In this document: piece after piece, positions 60,819 through 64,000 of the stretch
Numbering within the stretch: the stretch's first letter is position 1
Layout of the letters: each line of letters begins with the position of its first letter
Assembly: GCF_014836595.1 (NCBI RefSeq)
Contig: NZ_JACSQO010000004.1
Coordinates: 62,001-126,000, forward strand
Reading direction: 5' to 3'
DNA: 64,000 nucleotides
Source: Psychrobacillus faecigallinarum
GTDB lineage: Bacteria; Bacillota; Bacilli; Bacillales_A; Planococcaceae
Program-made: the position numbers and the translations under genes
Notes under the pieces: generated by a model
The model's input: only the letters and a program-made list of their open reading frames with translations
What the model was told of the DNA's origin: nothing
Database searches by the model: none

Positions 60819-60855
60819 AAAAAGGGACTGACTATGATATAGTCGTCCCTTTTTG
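60819..60855. terminator. Bidirectional terminator
   Basis: AAAGGGAC / GTCCCTTT stem with A- and T-runs, between convergent genes. Confidence 0.88.
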
Positions 60856-60876
60856 GTGTACGTATAATTTTTTTGA

Positions 60877-61134
60877 TTACTTACGCATACTCTTTAAAAT
60901 CAAACTTAAAATTGCTACTAAAATAATTGCTCCGATTAATGCAGGAATAATTGCCATATCCCAAATAACTGGACCCAAGTCAGGGAAAATCATTCCACCG
61001 ATCCATGCCCCGATAATACCTGCTACAATATTACCTATAATTCCTCCAGGTATATCTTTACCAAGAATTAATCCTGCTAGCCAACCGATGATCCCACCGA
61101 TGATTAAGTATAAAATTAGTCCCATTGTCTTCAT
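60877..61134 (-). CDS. GlsB/YeaQ/YmgE-type stress membrane protein
   Basis: 85 residues, three hydrophobic helices rich in Gly: IIGGIIGWLAGLILGKDIPG, GIIGNIVAGIIGAWIGG and the LIGAIILVAILSLIL end. Transglycosylase-associated / GlsB family; role in envelope stress suspected. SD GAGGAGATG. Confidence 0.9.
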   Translation of the reverse strand: MKTMGLILYLIIGGIIGWLAGLILGKDIPGGIIGNIVAGIIGAWIGGMIFPDLGPVIWDMAIIPALIGAIILVAILSLILKSMRK

Positions 61135-61946
61135 CTCCTCAAATAATTGTTATCTTGTACACTCTTTATATAACCAACTTCAACAGAAACTAAACATACC
61201 TAATTAATTTAAAAAAATTCGCACTTAAGGAATATTTAAATAATTACCGCCCATGGTCTCCAACCTCGATAAAACTTGAAGCTCCATCTTCATACGCTAC
61301 TGTAGACAATCTAGAATTATGAGCTTCTAAGATTGTTTGCCTACTGCATATAAACTTGCATAAACTGACTAAATAAATCTTAAAATTACCAAATGTTCTT
61401 ACCCTCATATCAAGAATATTTTGTAGTACTACTAATTTACCTAGAATGAATTGCTTCTCTTTTCCATTCAAATCAAATGGAGCAAGACTTCTATATTATT
61501 TTAGATCGGTTGCTCAGGTTTTAGCCCTTTAAGATACAGTTGTATGCAATAAAGGCCACTACAATCAAAAACCCATAAGTATGAAAAACAATACCTCTAA
61601 TATAAGTATGGATGAGTTTGATAAAATTCTCACTTAGATTAACCATTTTAAAAGAGCTTATTCAAATAAAAAACATGAATAATGTGGGTAGAAATCAAAT
61701 ATATACTATTAAATCGATAAGGTTTATTGATTTCTGTTCCAAGCGTTTTCTTTTATTAATCAGGTTAAGGGCAAAATATTATACCTTTTTCCATTATTAC
61801 TTTTGTAATGTCTCCAGTCTCAGTCAATCGCTAATATCGTTGCGTATTTTTATCTAGCAACAAATTGATAAATGTTCGTTTTTATTGTTAAAGCTCTGAG
61901 ATAAACTCAAATGGAAAATTACAATCTAAAAAGGAGCGATTAAGAA
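61135..61946. other. 800-bp stretch without a confident gene
   Basis: AT-rich. Two open frames (61244-61471 minus, 61612-61857 plus) have no good SD; the first may be a histidine-kinase remnant (listed separately), the second looks like chance. A good SD (AAAAGGAGCG) appears only at 61928 before the 61947 gene. Confidence 0.5.
61244..61471 (-). pseudogene. Possible C-terminal remnant of a histidine kinase
   Basis: The end of the frame, TILEAHNSRLSTVAYEDGAS then SFIEV, resembles the last block of HATPase domains (IVEAHGG...G.GS.F). Upstream sequence does not carry N or G1 boxes. No SD at its TTG start. Decayed if real. Confidence 0.25.
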
Positions 61947-62054
61947 ATGGATAAAAAACAAACAAAAAAGCTAAATAAACAAGCAATTTGGTTTGCTATA
62001 TTTCATACAATCCTCATCTTGGATATTATTATCGAATTTAGTTCCTTTCATTAA
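61947..62054 (+). CDS. Very small membrane peptide
   Basis: 35 residues from ATG 61947 with AAAAGGAGCG: a Lys-rich start (MDKKQTKKLNKQAIWF) and one hydrophobic helix (AIFHTILILDIIIEF). Own terminator follows. The clear SD and terminator support a real gene; function unknown. Confidence 0.65.
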   Translation: MDKKQTKKLNKQAIWFAIFHTILILDIIIEFSSFH

Positions 62055-62423
62055 ATAAATAATTTATAATTTTAAATTTTAATAAACCTAAAGTAGAGAA
62101 ATCTTGTTTCTCTGCTTTTTTATTTGCTTAATACGATAAGATAAAGGACTAAGAGTTGTCTAGTTTTAAATCGAGCGGAGTAAACCATGCTTCGTGACAA
62201 ATTTTAATTATTAAATTTGAGTTATTTATAGTGATTTTATCAACCTTGGATAATTATCAAATTTCCTGGAAAGAACATCCATGTCTTTTCATATAAATTG
62301 GAATTGTGAAAATCGTATCTAAGTATAAACTAAATAAGAATATGTTGTGAAATTTAGATTGTATTACTAGGGAAATGGGTATAAGTTAAAAGATATGTAA
62401 ACAAAGCTTAGTGGAGGTATAAA
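62055..62423. other. Gap between small peptide gene and DinB-like gene
   Basis: About 370 bp; apart from the terminator at 62090-62121 nothing is supported. Confidence 0.5.
62090..62121 (+). terminator. Intrinsic terminator
   Basis: AGTAGAGAAA / TTTCTCTGCT stem (one mismatch pair) with TTTTT. Confidence 0.8.
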
Positions 62424-62921
62424 ATGTTTTTAGAAAAAAATAATGAAATTCGAGCGGATCTATTCCGTCTGGTAGATTCCTTAACAGAGGAAGAATTTAA
62501 TAAAAAACCTGATAATAATGCTTGGTCGCCAAAGGAAATTATGGAACACTTAGTTAAGATGGAGAATACCATTGTAAAAGGAATAAAGGCTGAACTTGCC
62601 AATCCTCAAAGCCCACAAGTGAAAAAGAAGCCTATTGGGGTTTCGACTTTCCGATTGATCAAAGTAAAGGCACCTAAACATACAGTGCCAAAGCCTGATT
62701 ATGAGACAAAAGAGGTGATGAAAAATAAATTGCATGAGGCAAGAATGGAATTATTAAAAGTATATGCTGATAATGAATATCAGGTATTTCAAAAAAAATC
62801 ATTAAAGCATCCTTTATTTGGACAAGTACCACTTGTGCAGTGGTTTCCATTCGTAGGATTACATGAAAAACGTCATTTGAAGCAATTAGAGAAAACAATC
62901 AAAAAGATAAAAGGTCATTAG
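62424..62921 (+). CDS. DinB superfamily protein
   Basis: 165 residues from ATG 62424 (GTGGAGG). DinB_2-like bundle: NNAWSPKEIMEHLVKMENT with the first His ligand and FPFVGLHEKRHLKQLEKT with the C-terminal His pair. Possible bacillithiol S-transferase; unproven. Confidence 0.85.
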   Translation: MFLEKNNEIRADLFRLVDSLTEEEFNKKPDNNAWSPKEIMEHLVKMENTIVKGIKAELANPQSPQVKKKPIGVSTFRLIKVKAPKHTVPKPDYETKEVMKNKLHEARMELLKVYADNEYQVFQKKSLKHPLFGQVPLVQWFPFVGLHEKRHLKQLEKTIKKIKGH

Positions 62922-63043
62922 AATTAATTATTACTTATAATAATTTTAATGTAATTTACTTATCAATAGAGATAAGTTATGATTAGTTATGGAGAAAAGT
63001 TACTTGAATAGAGTCTTTTCAATAGATATTAGGAGGATTACTA

Positions 63044-64000
63044 ATGGCAAAAGATAGCTTATACAATAGCCGTACTTCTTTCACGCTAAATGGAAAAGAA
63101 TATACTTATTATCGTTTAGCAGCTCTAGAAGAAGCAGGAATTGCAAACGTTTCACGTCTACCATACTCAATTAAAGTATTGCTAGAGTCTGTGCTACGTC
63201 AACATGATGGATATGTTATTAAAGATGAACATGTAGAACAATTAGCAAAATGGGGTAAAGATGCAGACCCAGAAGCAGAAGTTCCATTTAAACCTTCTCG
63301 AGTTGTACTACAAGATTTCACAGGAGTACCAGTAGTAGTTGATTTAGCAGCATTACGTTCTGCGATGAACGAAATGGGCGGTAATCCGGACAAAATTAAC
63401 CCTGCTATTCCAGTTGACCTTGTAATCGATCACTCAGTACAAGTAGATAAATATGGTACTGCTTCAGCTTTACAAGCTAATATGGATCTTGAGTTCGAAC
63501 GTAATGCAGAGCGTTACAACTTCTTAAAATGGGCTCAAACAGCATACGATAACTTCCGTGCTGTACCTCCAGCAACTGGTATCGTTCACCAAGTTAACTT
63601 AGAGTACCTAGCGCCAATCGTACACGTAAACGAAACAACTGACGGTACATTAGAAACATTCCCAGACTCAGTAGTAGGTACTGACTCACATACAACAATG
63701 ATCAATGGTCTTGGTGTACTTGGATGGGGTGTAGGTGGTATTGAGGCTGAGGCAGGAATGCTTGGTCAACCTTCATACTTCCCAATTCCTGAAGTTATCG
63801 GAGTGAAATTAATAGGAGATCTTCCAAACGGAACGACTGCTACTGACTTAGCGCTTAAAGTTACTCAAGTACTTCGTCAACGTGGTGTTGTTGGTAAATT
63901 TGTTGAATTCTTCGGCCCTGGAGTATCTAAATTACCACTTGCTGACCGTGCAACTATTGCTAACATGGCTCCTGAGTATGGTGCTACTTGTGGTTACTTC
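63044..64000 (+). CDS. citB: Aconitate hydratase, N-terminal part (runs off window)
   Basis: 319 codons visible from ATG 63044 (AGGAGG), no stop before the edge. AcnA/IRP type: [54 protein letters not shown], the [19 protein letters not shown] substrate motif and [20 protein letters not shown]. The iron-sulphur Cys (first in the ~435 region) lie beyond the window. Converts citrate to isocitrate; moonlights as an iron-responsive RNA binder in Bacillus. Codon use is more GC-rich at wobble and regular, as in highly expressed genes. Palindromic TTAT/ATAA words upstream (62955-62995) could be CcpC sites (weak). Confidence 0.97.
   Translation, partial: MAKDSLYNSRTSFTLNGKEYTYYRLAALEEAGIANVSRLPYSIKVLLESVLRQHDGYVIKDEHVEQLAKWGKDADPEAEVPFKPSRVVLQDFTGVPVVVDLAALRSAMNEMGGNPDKINPAIPVDLVIDHSVQVDKYGTASALQANMDLEFERNAERYNFLKWAQTAYDNFRAVPPATGIVHQVNLEYLAPIVHVNETTDGTLETFPDSVVGTDSHTTMINGLGVLGWGVGGIEAEAGMLGQPSYFPIPEVIGVKLIGDLPNGTTATDLALKVTQVLRQRGVVGKFVEFFGPGVSKLPLADRATIANMAPEYGATCGYF

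Noticed and set aside
61612..61857. 81-codon hydrophobic frame
   Set aside because: No SD and AT-driven composition (runs of I, L, F, S, R); treated as chance.
1..64000. tRNA or rRNA genes, integrated prophage, or insertion sequences with transposase
   Set aside because: I saw no cloverleaf with CCA-compatible ends, no rRNA sequence, no transposase, integrase or phage structural gene; the YvrJ proteins look holin-like in size but lack lysis-module context.

Overview
The window is low-GC chromosomal DNA of a Gram-positive, endospore-former-type bacterium of the order Bacillales. The evidence is SD-rich starts (AGGAGG) with many TTG/GTG start codons, a fused SecDF, guanidine-I, S-box and T-box leaders, a SigO/YvrJ locus, FosB (bacillithiol-dependent), and the ccdA-yneI-ccdC-yneK and citB genes known side by side in Bacillus. 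Gene content and style suggest the Planococcaceae (Psychrobacillus/Lysinibacillus relatives), but the genus is a guess.

Layout. 1-9 kb: truncated STAS protein, DUF1232 protein, ABC-F ATPase YkpA, YolD-like protein, guanidine riboswitch with a two-subunit SMR exporter (YkkCD), MsrA, LCP cell-wall ligase and an AI-2E-family membrane protein. 9-16 kb: an ABC-F ATPase behind a leader peptide and attenuator, S-box plus metA, an E. coli-type speD, a 20-21 bp tandem repeat, an M50-type protease, a GNAT and a LysE exporter. 16-26.5 kb is accessory and partly decayed: SecDF (core) surrounded by lipoproteins, orphan proteins, gene remnants, dispersed hairpin repeats, a 126 bp tandem duplication in front of a PaiB-type protein, and a 6S-like structured RNA candidate. 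26.5-33.3 kb: acyl-CoA dehydrogenase-like and aldo/keto reductase pair, GrpB, phosphatase, FosB, a SigO/YvrJ/RsoA-like operon, and a receptor/propeptide cassette of RRNPP quorum-sensing type. 33.5-43.5 kb: T-box with an IleS2-type isoleucyl-tRNA synthetase, methyltransferase, a RelA/SpoT homologue with an apparently dead synthetase half, an orphan pair of peptide-type ABC permeases and an HD-domain protein. 43.6-50 kb: SOS-controlled Y-family polymerase, a Zn-ribbon/S4 protein behind a structured leader, and a run of small GNAT, VOC, DinB and membrane proteins. 50-64 kb: SDR, heterodimeric BmrCD-like drug exporter, ccdA-yneI-ccdC, yneK, DUF1659-DUF2922-YvrJ trio, Sco, MscL, decayed EAL gene, transglycosylase, GlsB/YeaQ protein, DinB protein and the start of citB.

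Working together: several loci pair a drug or stress function with RNA-level control (guanidine riboswitch/YkkCD, leader attenuator/ABC-F, T-box/IleS2, structured leader/S4 protein), and resistance-type genes (FosB, BmrCD-like, IleS2, APH-fold kinase, ABC-F) are frequent. The most interesting candidates for undescribed biology are the receptor-propeptide cassette at 31853-33284, the Zn-ribbon/S4 gene with its terminator-ended structured leader, the uORF-attenuated ABC-F, the split-sigma locus, and the hydrolase-only RelA-like protein. All family calls are from reading sequence; no database search was run.
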